Shown here: positions 23,087 through 31,182 of the stretch, piece by piece | How the letters are laid out: the number at the start of each line of letters is the position of its first letter | Numbering within the stretch: position 1 is the first letter of the stretch | Assembly: GCF_948329825.1 (NCBI RefSeq) | Contig: NZ_CAOJCM010000001.1 | Coordinates: 372,001-436,000 of the forward strand | Length of the DNA: 64,000 nucleotides | Origin: Paenibacillus sp. JJ-100 | GTDB lineage: Bacteria; Bacillota; Bacilli; Paenibacillales; Paenibacillaceae | Reading direction: 5' to 3' | Notes under the pieces: model-generated | The model's input: the letters and a program-made list of their open reading frames with translations, nothing else | What the model was told of the DNA's origin: nothing | The model's database searches: none | Made by a program: the position numbers and the translations under genes

Positions 23087-23950
23087 CTATAGAAGACTTT
23101 TGTTAGCCATATAATTCTGCTCATAGATTCCATGCACTCGCTGAAGTACAGCAGAGCCATGCTCGCTAAAGCGAAGGCGTTTTGCCTTATTGTTAACCAG
23201 AAACGAACCAGTTTCATGATTCACGGTCCCGAGTGCGGCATCATGAAGCAATGAGGCCCCGCGACTTGGGGGAGAAAAGAAGAGTTTCATGACAGGTTTG
23301 ATATAGAAGGGCAAACCAGAGGCTTTGTTACTTTTTAGCGTATTGTTTCCACCGGGATCCACACTAAGAAGCCGAATACCATCTGACTTACCATTCATTG
23401 CAGCCTCACGTGTCCATAACGAGAGAGCAAGTTTGGATGCTGCGTACGGGCCAAATAACTTTTTAAACGTGGTAGGTCGTTCCAGTGAATGGAGATCGAA
23501 CGTCTTGATCATGCCAAAAGCGCTTGAGGAGGTGTTCACCACGGTTTTCAATCTCCCTTGACGGAGCAGATCGTACAGCTCACGATAAATGATATAAGGA
23601 ACCACCGTCTGAAGCTCAAAATGCAGCTCACGTCCCTGGTCTGAATATTGCAGGGTAGGTGTGCTTCCACCCGCGTTGTTGAAGAGAACGTCGACTGTAT
23701 CCGTCTGTGATCGAATCTGCTCCAGCGCAGAGCGAAGGCTTGTGTAATTCGTTAGATTGGCTTGAACGGAGCGCAGTTGACCAGTGTTTAATGCGGCCTG
23801 AATATCGGTATCATCTGCTGGAAAGGAAGAACGGTTAAGAGCGATGATCTGCCATTGATTCGATAGAAGTTTTCGGGTGAGTTCAAGGCCAATTCCTGAA
23901 GTGGAGCCTGTAATTACAGCTGTGCGAAGCGTGTTAATAGGGTTCATCAT
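23087..23950 (-). CDS. Short-chain dehydrogenase/reductase (SDR)
   Basis: 287 residues. TGSTSGIG (14-21) binds NAD(P), NNAGG is the second cofactor motif and YAASK carries the catalytic Tyr and Lys; SSSAF supplies the Ser. The C-terminal part has VDPGGNNT. Two tandem ATGs follow GGAGG at 5 and 8 bases, so the start may be one codon later. It is divergent from a MerR regulator; its own promoter has the 19-bp spacer typical of MerR control, so it is very probably the regulator's target. Confidence 0.88.
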   Translation of the reverse strand: MMNPINTLRTAVITGSTSGIGLELTRKLLSNQWQIIALNRSSFPADDTDIQAALNTGQLRSVQANLTNYTSLRSALEQIRSQTDTVDVLFNNAGGSTPTLQYSDQGRELHFELQTVVPYIIYRELYDLLRQGRLKTVVNTSSSAFGMIKTFDLHSLERPTTFKKLFGPYAASKLALSLWTREAAMNGKSDGIRLLSVDPGGNNTLKSNKASGLPFYIKPVMKLFFSPPSRGASLLHDAALGTVNHETGSFLVNNKAKRLRFSEHGSAVLQRVHGIYEQNYMANKSLL

Positions 23951-24042
23951 GATGACCTCCCAGTGGTTTTAGTCATATCAGAATCCATCGGCATGAGGAA
24001 ATAAAACATGTGACTTTTGCCGATTCATCTGTAGGAGAGCTC

Positions 24043-24073
24043 ATTCTACAATTTGGAGTCGACTCCAAGTCAA
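24043..24073 (-). promoter_or_regulatory. MerR-type promoter of the SDR gene
   Basis: On the minus strand: -35 TTGACT (24073-24068), a 19-bp spacer containing the 16-bp palindrome TTGGAGTCGACTCCAA (24053-24068), and -10 TAGAAT (24048-24043). The overlong spacer with a central dyad is the hallmark of MerR-activated promoters. Confidence 0.75.
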
Positions 24074-24088
24074 ATGGGAGATTCCGGC

Positions 24089-24119
24089 TTGACTTAGAGC
24101 TGGCTCCAAGTTATATGAT
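24089..24119 (+). promoter_or_regulatory. MerR-type promoter of the merR gene
   Basis: -35 TTGACT (24089-24094), a 19-bp spacer with an imperfect dyad CTTAGAGC-TG-GCTCCAAG, and -10 TATGAT (24114-24119). The half-site CTCCAAG is shared with the divergent SDR promoter, which indicates autoregulation. Confidence 0.75.
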
Positions 24120-24150
24120 AGAGAGAACTATGTGACAGGGAGGGCTATTG

Positions 24151-24585
24151 ATGAGTGAGCGAACCCTATTCTCTATCCATGAAACTTCAGAACGCTCGGG
24201 GTTATCCAAGGATACCATTCGCTACTATGAGAAGATTGGTCTGCTTCCCCGTGCGGAGCGTAAAGCCAGTCGCCATCGGGTGTATTCCGAGCAGGACATT
24301 CAGACGATGATTCTGATTACTTGTATGAAAAAAACGGGCATGTCCCTTGAGGAAATAAAGCCATTTTTGCAGATGTCGCTCGAATCGGATCTGAATGATT
24401 TTCCGGAGGAACGGAACAAGTTGATTGATTACCAGAAAAAGGTAGAAGAGCAGATTACCTCTCTGCAACAGGTTATTAATTTTATTCAGAGTAAGCTCGA
24501 GCAGCGCAGCATGTTTCCTGAACGTTGTTCGCTGGAAGGGGAGAATCTAATAACGGGGCTTGCCAAAAGGAACAAATTCTCTTAA
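24151..24585 (+). CDS. MerR-family transcriptional regulator
   Basis: 144 residues from the ATG at 24151 after GGGAGGG. LFSIHETSERSGLSKDTIRY, then YEKIGLLPRAERKASRHRVY, is the MerR winged HTH. KKTGMSLEEIKPFLQM follows, then a long coiled coil (about 85-120) for dimerisation. The short C-terminus has one Cys (RCSLEG), so it is not a classical metal sensor. It is most like the group that controls SDR or aldo-keto reductase genes; the divergent SDR gene fits. A LysR gene starts 45 bases after it. Confidence 0.9.
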   Translation: MSERTLFSIHETSERSGLSKDTIRYYEKIGLLPRAERKASRHRVYSEQDIQTMILITCMKKTGMSLEEIKPFLQMSLESDLNDFPEERNKLIDYQKKVEEQITSLQQVINFIQSKLEQRSMFPERCSLEGENLITGLAKRNKFS

Positions 24586-24630
24586 TCTAGTGCGCTATGT
24601 ACGATGGAATATGGAAAAAAGGAGTAAGTC

Positions 24631-25539
24631 ATGACATTACAACAACTTAAATATGTGATTGAGGTGGCTACACGAGGCTCTATGAATGAAGCTGCGAAGC
24701 GGCTTTTTATCTCTCAGCCAAGCTTGTCCAATGCGATTCGTGATCTGGAGCAAGAACTTGGCATTACTATTTTTGAACGAACGAACAAAGGGATCACTCT
24801 CTCTAAGGAGGGGGTAGAGTTCCTGAGCTATGCCCGGCAGGTTGTGGAGCAAGCAGAACTGCTCGAAAACAGGTACTTGAATGCCAAACCGTCCCCGCAG
24901 CATTTCTCGGTATCAACACAACACTATGCGTTTGCTGTGAATGCCTTTGTAAAGCTTGTTCAGCAGTATGGTCATGATGAATATGAGCTTGCTTTACGCG
25001 AGACTAAAACATATGAGATTATTCAGGATGTCAAAAGCCTTCGCAGTGAGATTGGCATACTGTATCTGAACGAGTTCAACTCCAAAGTTATTAATAAATT
25101 GCTAAAGGACGCCGGTCTTGTGTTTACGAGCCTGTTTACGGCTAAACCACATATCTTTATCAGTGTCAACAATCCACTCGCCAAACAAGAGTCCGTAGCC
25201 ATCGAGCAGCTTCAGGATTATCCTTACCTTTCATTTGATCAAGGGGAGTATAACTCTTTTCATTTTTCTGAAGAAATTCTGAGCACATTATCCCATCCGA
25301 AAAGTATTCAAGTGAATGACCGGGCAACGTTATTTAACCTGCTTATTGGTCTCAATGGATATACAATTTCTACAGGGGTGCTCAGTGCTGATCTGAATGG
25401 TAATGAGATCATTCCTGTGCCACTTGAATGTGAGGAGTCTATTAACGTAGGGTGGATATGTCATAAAAGTACGTCACTTTCGAATCTTGGTGTTGCTTAT
25501 GTACAAGCTTTATATGAAGCGATTGGGTCACCTGAATGA
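24631..25539 (+). CDS. LysR-family transcriptional regulator
   Basis: 302 residues. The HTH is typical: MTLQQLKYVIEVATRGSMNE then AAKRLFISQPSLSNAIRDLE, followed by ELGITIFERTNKGITLS. The co-inducer domain (about 90-300) has the usual two lobes, with LDYPYLSF-like and YTISTGVL elements. No divergent target is beside it, as neighbours run the same way; a spermidine-synthase-like gene starts 36 bases downstream and might be co-transcribed. Ligand unknown. Confidence 0.9.
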   Translation: MTLQQLKYVIEVATRGSMNEAAKRLFISQPSLSNAIRDLEQELGITIFERTNKGITLSKEGVEFLSYARQVVEQAELLENRYLNAKPSPQHFSVSTQHYAFAVNAFVKLVQQYGHDEYELALRETKTYEIIQDVKSLRSEIGILYLNEFNSKVINKLLKDAGLVFTSLFTAKPHIFISVNNPLAKQESVAIEQLQDYPYLSFDQGEYNSFHFSEEILSTLSHPKSIQVNDRATLFNLLIGLNGYTISTGVLSADLNGNEIIPVPLECEESINVGWICHKSTSLSNLGVAYVQALYEAIGSPE

Positions 25540-25575
25540 TATATAATGTTACGTGTTATAGAGAGGGGCAAGGCG

Positions 25576-26322
25576 TTGAGAGTGTTATATCGTAATAAAA
25601 GTGAACAGCATGAGTTAACCGTATATGAGACAGGGAAGCTTTATGAAGAGAAGGGTCATTTCCGCGTATTACAGTTCTCCGATGAAGCTGTCCAAGGGGT
25701 AATGGATCTGGAAGAACCTTCAAGAATTGTATTGGAGTATCCCCGAGCTATGTTGCATTTGATGGAACGAAATAATCCTGATTATAACTGTGTTTTTCTA
25801 GTGGGGCATGGTATTGGTACATTGTCTTCTCATCTCTCTGATCGACAAATCAAGGTGGCCGAGCTGGATGAGGAAGTTGTAGAAATAAGTCAGCACTTCT
25901 TTGGTTATGATGGCCCTTCTGTCTTCGTGGGGGACGGTCGAGCGTTGCTGGAACGTGAAAAGAATGGAATATACGACTACATTGTCATTGATGCATTTAC
26001 AGCGAAGGGAACGCCAGAACAGTTTACAAATAGCTCCTTTTTTAACGTGGTGAAACAAAAGCTGCATACAGGTGGAGCTGTGATGCTCAATGTGTTTGGA
26101 CGGTCTGGAAACGATTATCTTGTTAATGCAATCTTCACCACGCTTTCGAAGGCGTTTCCTTATACACGGGCCTTTGCTCTCCCGGCAGAGCCGAATGAGA
26201 TTCAGAATCGTATTTTAGTGGGGAGCCTTCACCCGATTGATGCACAGGTTAAGCAGATGGCAGGTTTCATAGAACAATTCCTGGAAGAAGGTTATATCAT
26301 TCACGGTGCAGTAGACGCCTAA
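25576..26322 (+). CDS. Spermidine-synthase-like methyltransferase-fold protein
   Basis: 248 residues from a TTG seven bases after GAGAGGGG; the ATG at 25546 has no site. VFLVGHGIGTLSSHL corresponds to the SAM-binding glycine loop, KVAELDEEVVEISQHFF to the acidic strand that holds the nucleoside, and VGDGRALL then DYIVIDAF to the motifs after it. These are the polyamine-synthase features. The usual GGGxG is altered to GHGIG. It could be an aminopropyltransferase or a methyltransferase of that fold. No speD or speB lies nearby, so polyamine synthesis is not supported by context. Confidence 0.75.
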   Translation: MRVLYRNKSEQHELTVYETGKLYEEKGHFRVLQFSDEAVQGVMDLEEPSRIVLEYPRAMLHLMERNNPDYNCVFLVGHGIGTLSSHLSDRQIKVAELDEEVVEISQHFFGYDGPSVFVGDGRALLEREKNGIYDYIVIDAFTAKGTPEQFTNSSFFNVVKQKLHTGGAVMLNVFGRSGNDYLVNAIFTTLSKAFPYTRAFALPAEPNEIQNRILVGSLHPIDAQVKQMAGFIEQFLEEGYIIHGAVDA

Positions 26323-26475
26323 GGAATTGCAGATTTCATGTGCCGTTAGATTGTCATGGAATTGTCAAATCTATTAATTATATGTGAAGATATCATTTTC
26401 TTTTCATCGATTCTTAACATCTTTATTATAGAATAGAATGGATATGCCTTTTTATGAGAATCCGGGGGAAGTAAA

Positions 26476-28116
26476 ATGATTGCAAAAGAAGAAATATCCA
26501 GATTACGTAGAAAAGTCAAGGAATTCAAGAAGATCAGTCTTACAGCACTACTGGGCGGATTCGTTACGATCTCGGTTTTGATGACATTGACTATTATGGT
26601 GATTACATCATATACCACACAGAAACAGGCACTGATTGATAACACCCTTAAGCTTAACAACGCAAGTGCAGTGCAGATGAGCCAAATGCTTGAATCCTTG
26701 TTCGAATCCATGCAAAAAAGCTTGAAATATGGAGCGGAGTATTTTGAAAATGACGATTTCAAAGACAAGGGGAAACTCAACTCTACAATGGATTTAATCC
26801 GTAATAGCAGCAATTATTTTAATACTCTGGTTCTGACTGACGAGACGGGGCTTGTACTGTCGAGGTCACCTTATTCGGAGGAGAATGTCGGAAAATATAT
26901 TAGCTCTGATGCGGCCAAAGCGGCGATTCAAGCTAGAACCTCATACATATCGGATGCTTATCTGACACCGCGATCCAAGCGCAAAATCGCCTTTATCAGT
27001 GAACCGATTATTGATGCTGAGGGAGAGTTTAAAGGATTAATTAGCGGAAGCATCTACTTGCAGGAAAATAATATACTGGATTTATCATTTGGAAGTCAAC
27101 TTAAAGCCAGTAATGGAACGTATTTTTATATTATTGACCATAATGGGGCGATACTCTTTCATCCAGATGTTAACCGAATTGGACAAAATTTAAGCCAGAA
27201 CACAGTCGTTCAAAAAATGATGAAAAATCAGACAGGACAAGAAAAATATACGAACCTGGACGGGGTAAGCACCCTTGCAGGGTATTCCAAAGTTTCGGCT
27301 ACCGATTGGGGGGTTGTTGTCGTATCCCCAACGCAAATTGTGTATGATCAATTAAATCTTCAGATCGGCATGCTGCTGCTTTACACAGCGATACCGTTTA
27401 TTCTGTTGACCCTGATTGTATTGAGGGTTGCCCGCAAACTTGTGCACCCGTTTGTATTTCTAGCTGATCTTGTGCAACAAGTGGACAAAGGGCGGGTAGA
27501 TCTTCCTGCCGTGAAACCACACTGGAACAGAGAAGCTGACTTGCTTACGCGTACGATGCTTGGGGCCATGGCAAGTTTCAGGAATAAGACGGATCAATTG
27601 GTGTACGATGCGAGAACAGACGTCTTAACCGGTTTGAATAATCGCAGGACCTTCGAGGAAGTTATACAGGAATGGATACATGATGAGACTCCGTTTGCCA
27701 TTATTGTTCTGGATATTGACCGATTCAAGTTAATTAATGATACCTATGGTCATTCTACCGGAGATGAGGTATTAAAACAGATTGCTAAACGCATACAGGC
27801 GTCTGTTCAACCTGTAGATATTTGTTTCCGCTTTGGTGGGGAAGAGTTTGTGGTGTTGCTGCGTAATCATGATTCCAAAATGGCGTATGACGTGGCGGAG
27901 CGAATACGCATTTCCGTTGAAGAAAGTGTACTGGTTGTCGATCGTTCGATTACGATCTCGGCTGGTATAGCTGAGTTTCCAATGCACTCCCAGTCCGAAT
28001 CCGAACTATTTCATTTGGCGGACAATGCGTTATATCTGGCCAAGGAAGAGGGACGCAATCGGACGGTTGTGATTCAGACGGTGGATAAACAAAATAATAG
28101 AAACAGCTTCCTATGA
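26476..28116 (+). CDS. Membrane diguanylate cyclase with extracellular Cache sensor
   Basis: 546 residues. A first membrane helix (about 21-45) leads to an extracellular double-Cache-like sensor (50-290) with DETGLVLSRSPYSEENVGKY and ISEPIIDAEGEFKGLISGSI. A second helix (about 297-318) and a HAMP-like segment follow. The GGDEF domain begins DARTDVLTGLNNRRTFEE; its active site reads GGEEF (454-458), which is competent for c-di-GMP synthesis. The product-inhibition motif RxxD is QPVD (445-448), so the Arg is lost. The sensor ligand is unknown. Its stop codon lies inside the terminator hairpin. Confidence 0.92.
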   Translation: MIAKEEISRLRRKVKEFKKISLTALLGGFVTISVLMTLTIMVITSYTTQKQALIDNTLKLNNASAVQMSQMLESLFESMQKSLKYGAEYFENDDFKDKGKLNSTMDLIRNSSNYFNTLVLTDETGLVLSRSPYSEENVGKYISSDAAKAAIQARTSYISDAYLTPRSKRKIAFISEPIIDAEGEFKGLISGSIYLQENNILDLSFGSQLKASNGTYFYIIDHNGAILFHPDVNRIGQNLSQNTVVQKMMKNQTGQEKYTNLDGVSTLAGYSKVSATDWGVVVVSPTQIVYDQLNLQIGMLLLYTAIPFILLTLIVLRVARKLVHPFVFLADLVQQVDKGRVDLPAVKPHWNREADLLTRTMLGAMASFRNKTDQLVYDARTDVLTGLNNRRTFEEVIQEWIHDETPFAIIVLDIDRFKLINDTYGHSTGDEVLKQIAKRIQASVQPVDICFRFGGEEFVVLLRNHDSKMAYDVAERIRISVEESVLVVDRSITISAGIAEFPMHSQSESELFHLADNALYLAKEEGRNRTVVIQTVDKQNNRNSFL

Positions 28117-28136
28117 ATAGAGGCTGTTTCTTTTTT
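28100..28136 (+). terminator. Terminator overlapping the end of the GGDEF gene
   Basis: GAAACAGC/GCTGTTTC stem (28100-28130) then TTTTTT. The left arm is within the last codons. Confidence 0.8.
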
Positions 28137-28187
28137 ATTGATCCAAATGCTCTGGAATTAGCTAGGCGAAGGAGGAATCAAAAGTTG

Positions 28188-28216
28188 TTGCATTATATAT
28201 TCGAAACATGTATACT
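28188..28216 (+). promoter_or_regulatory. Promoter of tRNA-Leu
   Basis: TTGCAT, 17-bp spacer, TATACT. It lies about 70 bp before the tRNA and after the previous terminator. Confidence 0.6.
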
Positions 28217-28288
28217 CTGAATTACGGTAAAACAAGGAATTTTTTCACCGTATACGCTTTTCATCGATGATGAGAAGATACATCATAT

Positions 28289-28372
<84 letters not shown>

Positions 28373-28380
28373 TCCAATAG

Positions 28381-28426
28381 AAAGGCTTGTACTTGCTCCA
28401 AGTGGGCAAAAGTACAAGCCTTTTTT
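28381..28426 (+). terminator. Terminator of tRNA-Leu
   Basis: AAAGGCTTGTACTT/AAGTACAAGCCTTT, 14 perfect pairs, followed by T residues. Confidence 0.92.
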
Positions 28427-28502
28427 AAATCTCTAACTGAGCGCATAGCACCACCAGGAGATGTGACTGTAACTTCTCTGAGCCAGTGATCATATCGGGG
28501 TG

Positions 28503-28694
28503 TTAACGCTCCTGCATGCGGCTATGCCATGCTGAGATGACAAGCAGACCAGCCAGTATGCCACCCAAACCACACAAGGTCACGCAGAACATCAACTGGA
28601 CTGGCTCCAAGCGGAACAAAAAAGAGATGCCACTACCCAAGGTTGTTCCCCCAAGAAAGCCGAGGGCGATTCCCAAATGTCTATACGAACGCAT
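28503..28694 (-). CDS. Small two-helix membrane protein (63 aa)
   Basis: 63 residues with two hydrophobic stretches: LGIALGFLGGTTLGSGISFLF and LMFCVTLCGLGGILAGLLVI. A short loop with one acidic residue joins them and both ends are basic. The ATG follows GCAGGTGAAGCA. No family is recognised. It has the look of a conserved small Paenibacillus membrane protein. It runs opposite to the tRNA and has no obvious operon partner. Confidence 0.55.
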   Translation of the reverse strand: MRSYRHLGIALGFLGGTTLGSGISFLFRLEPVQLMFCVTLCGLGGILAGLLVISAWHSRMQER

Positions 28695-28921
28695 TGCTTC
28701 ACCTGCTTTTTTATAAATGAAGTATCGTGCTTTCAGATTATTTCTGAATTAGTCCTACATGTTGTATAACGCTATATGTATAGATAAACACAAACGCGGT
28801 TTGTTTCTCTTCAGTTTGCCGTCCTTGCAGGTAAATTATGCATAACTCTTCTCGAATTTCAATATTATTCATAAAATGAGCAAGGATCATGTACGATCGA
28901 GGCGATAAAAAAGTCCAACAT

Positions 28922-28962
28922 AAAAAGGCTCTCGCTCCAGTAAACGAGCGGAGAGCCTTTTT
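28922..28962 (-). terminator. Terminator of the tandem-HTH gene
   Basis: AAAAGGCTCTC...GAGAGCCTTTTT with an inner GCTC/GAGC; it works in both directions by its T and A runs. It is 14 bases from the stop of the gene at 28977. Confidence 0.85.
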
Positions 28963-28976
28963 GTCTGTTCACTATT

Positions 28977-29573
28977 TTAAGAGTGACGACGATCTTTCAG
29001 AATGACATCTGCGAACAGAATGGTCTTTGGAATGCGGAAAAATTGCTCCGCTTGCTCTTGAAACGCGGCAGAAGGCAGCGTTCCCTGATGCAGCCATTTG
29101 CGGAAAGTGCCGGGGTGAACCCCGATCCAGTGGCTGACATCTGTCACCGACAAATCATGGACCATACACAAGCCAGTTAAAATTCGGTTACTTACTGGGG
29201 AGCGAGTAACCGTCCGCTTCATAAAGCGGGAAGGCTCAGGTTGACAGATCACAGGGCTGTTACGCACGACTTCCTCATTGAAAAGAATATGCCGTGGGTA
29301 GCCAAGCAATTGACAAGTCTTGTCCAGATTGGTACTGCCGGGTATTCGCCCTTCGTACACCCACGCACTTACACTGCGTGATGAGATGGATAAGTCTTCG
29401 GCGAGCTGAGACAATTTAATATCGTTGGCCATCAGCACGGCAAGAAGAACACGATTGCGGATTTGACAGCGTGTCGGTTTGCGGAACCGTTTAACACGGA
29501 CACCTTTTCCCAAATATTTTCGGTTGATCAGAGACCACGCCTGGATGGAATGTTGTTCTGGTTGATTAGGCAT
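28977..29573 (-). CDS. Protein with two tandem helix-turn-helix domains
   Basis: 198 residues containing an internal duplication. Residues 39-103 (RNRVLLAVLMANDIKLSQLA and DLSISSRSVSAWVYEGRIPG up to HILFNEEVV) align with 128-192 (SNRILTGLCMVHDLSVTDVS and WIGVHPGTFRKWLHQGTLPS up to TILFADVIL). Each half is an XRE-like HTH, where the recognition helix is followed by W and a short basic turn. A Pro/Arg linker (104-127) joins them. One polypeptide could thus bind a dyad as an intramolecular dimer. Target unknown; near-repeat sites at 29786 and 29807 lie upstream of it. Confidence 0.75.
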   Translation of the reverse strand: MPNQPEQHSIQAWSLINRKYLGKGVRVKRFRKPTRCQIRNRVLLAVLMANDIKLSQLAEDLSISSRSVSAWVYEGRIPGSTNLDKTCQLLGYPRHILFNEEVVRNSPVICQPEPSRFMKRTVTRSPVSNRILTGLCMVHDLSVTDVSHWIGVHPGTFRKWLHQGTLPSAAFQEQAEQFFRIPKTILFADVILKDRRHS

Positions 29574-30028
29574 ATTTCCTCCGATTTTTTTTAACCAAAT
29601 ACTACAATAAACGATGGGGTACTTTCAAGTGCCGTGTCTATCGATTTGAAAAGGGTTAGCACTCCATGTTACATCAAAGAGGGAACTACGAACTAGACGT
29701 TTCGTTATTCACATCCTAGTATATTCCTAGATTACAATGATTCACTAAAAATCATGGAATGATTTGTATATGATGTTATTATATTTAGTTCCTTAGACCT
29801 AATACTAGTTCTTTAGAACTTTTGTGTGATTTTTGTTGATATTATGCTGTTTGTTTCCCGCAATTCCCAATCTAATTATATTTCTTGCCAGGCTAATCCA
29901 CTCAAAAAGTGCACAAATCCGAAATGACAATCCGCTTGTTCAGTAAGACAACTGTGCCTGTCACATTCTCCTTTTTTTACATATATTGTAGGGTGCAAAT
30001 AATAGAACACAATGGAGAGGTGAGGAAC
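29574..30028. other. Divergent intergenic region, tandem-HTH gene to holin gene
   Basis: 455 bases, AT-rich, between divergent genes. It contains two 14-bp near-repeats, 21 bp apart, at 29786-29799 and 29807-29820. The start of the open frame reaching left of the holin ATG has no ribosome-binding site. No other gene seen. Confidence 0.5.
29786..29820. promoter_or_regulatory. Paired operator-like sites 21 bp apart
   Basis: AGTTCCTTAGACCT (29786) and the palindrome AGTTCTTTAGAACT (29807). Two helical turns separate them, so they face the same side of the DNA. This suits a dimeric or tandem-HTH regulator such as the one encoded at 28977-29573. Confidence 0.45.
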
Positions 30029-30568
30029 ATGAGTCCAGCGGTAAGTTCGTTTACTGCCATTTCGGGAGCGATTGTGACGTTTGCTTTTGGTGGGTGGGAT
30101 CAGCTGCTCAGTCTGCTTGCTATCGCTATGGCAATTGATTATATTACAGGTTTGGCGGCTGCTGTGAGAACAGGAACGGGCTTGAATAGCAATATTGGCT
30201 TTTGGGGGCTTGCACGTAAAGGGCTCATGCTGACCGTTGTTCTACTTGCTCATCGTATTGACCTGATCATGGGAACCGATATTATCAAAGGTGGTGCCAT
30301 TTATTTTTATCTGGTAAATGAGCTGATCTCCATAACGGAGAACTACGCCAGGATTGGGCTACCATTACCCAACAAGCTCAGACAGGCTATCGCGGTTCTA
30401 AAGAAACAGGAAGAACAGAACCCTCTGTCCGATAAGGAGTGGACGATACCTCAGCAGAATTCTGCTAGTCCGTCTACCGTGAATGAAAGTATGCAAGCAG
30501 AAGAAAACGTTCAAGCTGGGGGCGCAGAAGAGACGCAGGAGAAGGAACAGTCCCCCTCTAAGCCGTAA
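30029..30568 (+). CDS. Phage-type holin family protein (chromosomal, stand-alone)
   Basis: 179 residues from the ATG at 30029 after GAGAGGTGAGGAAC. FGGWDQLLSLLAIAMAIDYI then TGLAAAVRTGTGLNSNIGFW and GLARKGLMLTVVLLAHRID are diagnostic of the phage_holin_4 (TcdE/UtxA-type) family, with three or four membrane helices. A charged Gln/Glu-rich tail (about 130-179) is cytoplasmic. Holins make membrane holes for endolysin release or protein export. No endolysin or phage gene adjoins it, so a non-lytic role (toxin or autolysin release, sporulation) is possible. Confidence 0.85.
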   Translation: MSPAVSSFTAISGAIVTFAFGGWDQLLSLLAIAMAIDYITGLAAAVRTGTGLNSNIGFWGLARKGLMLTVVLLAHRIDLIMGTDIIKGGAIYFYLVNELISITENYARIGLPLPNKLRQAIAVLKKQEEQNPLSDKEWTIPQQNSASPSTVNESMQAEENVQAGGAEETQEKEQSPSKP

Positions 30569-30721
30569 AAGGTATCTAAGAGGGGATAGTGAAGTACATT
30601 CTTCACTGTTCGGGAAACGCATACAACCATCCTTTCGTAATAGCCGGTGATATGATATATTTTGGATACACGAAACATTCAAATCAATGTACTAACTAAT
30701 TCAAACGAGGTGTTTACCCAG

Positions 30722-31009
30722 ATGATTAAGCATATTGTACTGTTCAAAATGAAAGATCGTTCCGCAGAAAGCATTGAAGCTGCTGCTCAGGTTCTTCGTA
30801 ATCTGGAAGGTAAAATTGACGTGCTGATTTCACTTGAGATAGGTGTCGATGTACTGCGTTCAGATCGTTCGTTCGACATTTCACTTACGGCGGAGTTCGC
30901 TTCACTGGAAGATCTTCAGGCGTATCAGGTTCACCCGCTGCATCAGGAAGTCATCAAGTATATGAATGAAGTCAGAGAACAATCCATTGCTGTTGATTAT
31001 GTAATCTAA
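30722..31009 (+). CDS. Dabb (stress-responsive A/B barrel) domain protein
   Basis: 95 residues. MIKHIVLFKMKDRS opens the Dabb ferredoxin-like fold, LEIGVDVLRSDRSFDISLTA is its second strand pair, and YQVHPLHQEVIKY the characteristic HPxHxxV segment before the last strand (SIAVDYVI). Such proteins form small dimers; a few are enzymes, but most have no known reaction. The ATG at 30722 follows GAGGTG by ten bases. Confidence 0.88.
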   Translation: MIKHIVLFKMKDRSAESIEAAAQVLRNLEGKIDVLISLEIGVDVLRSDRSFDISLTAEFASLEDLQAYQVHPLHQEVIKYMNEVREQSIAVDYVI

Positions 31010-31048
31010 AAAGCACTCATTAAATTATGGATGTGAAGGTGAATCTTC

Positions 31049-31159
31049 ATGAGCGATTTAAGAGACGTTATGGAATTTTCATTTATTTTTATTGTGTTCC
31101 TGATCGCCTGTCCTGTCATGATCTTTTGGCTTAAACGTAGAGGCAAGCGAAATCAATAA
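31049..31159 (+). CDS. Single-pass membrane micropeptide (36 aa)
   Basis: 36 residues starting MSDLRDVMEFSFIFIVFLIA, then CPVMIFWLKRRGKRNQ and TAA. The ATG comes seven bases after GAAGGTG. One membrane helix (about residues 10-28) has an acidic N-side and a strongly basic C-side, so the C-terminus should face the cytoplasm. It sits in a tight same-strand series, 39 bases after the Dabb gene and 23 before the YutE-like gene. No known micropeptide family recognised; the site, spacing and topology make it credible. Confidence 0.65.
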   Translation: MSDLRDVMEFSFIFIVFLIACPVMIFWLKRRGKRNQ

Positions 31160-31182
31160 CTCATTGAACGGGAAGTGAATTG

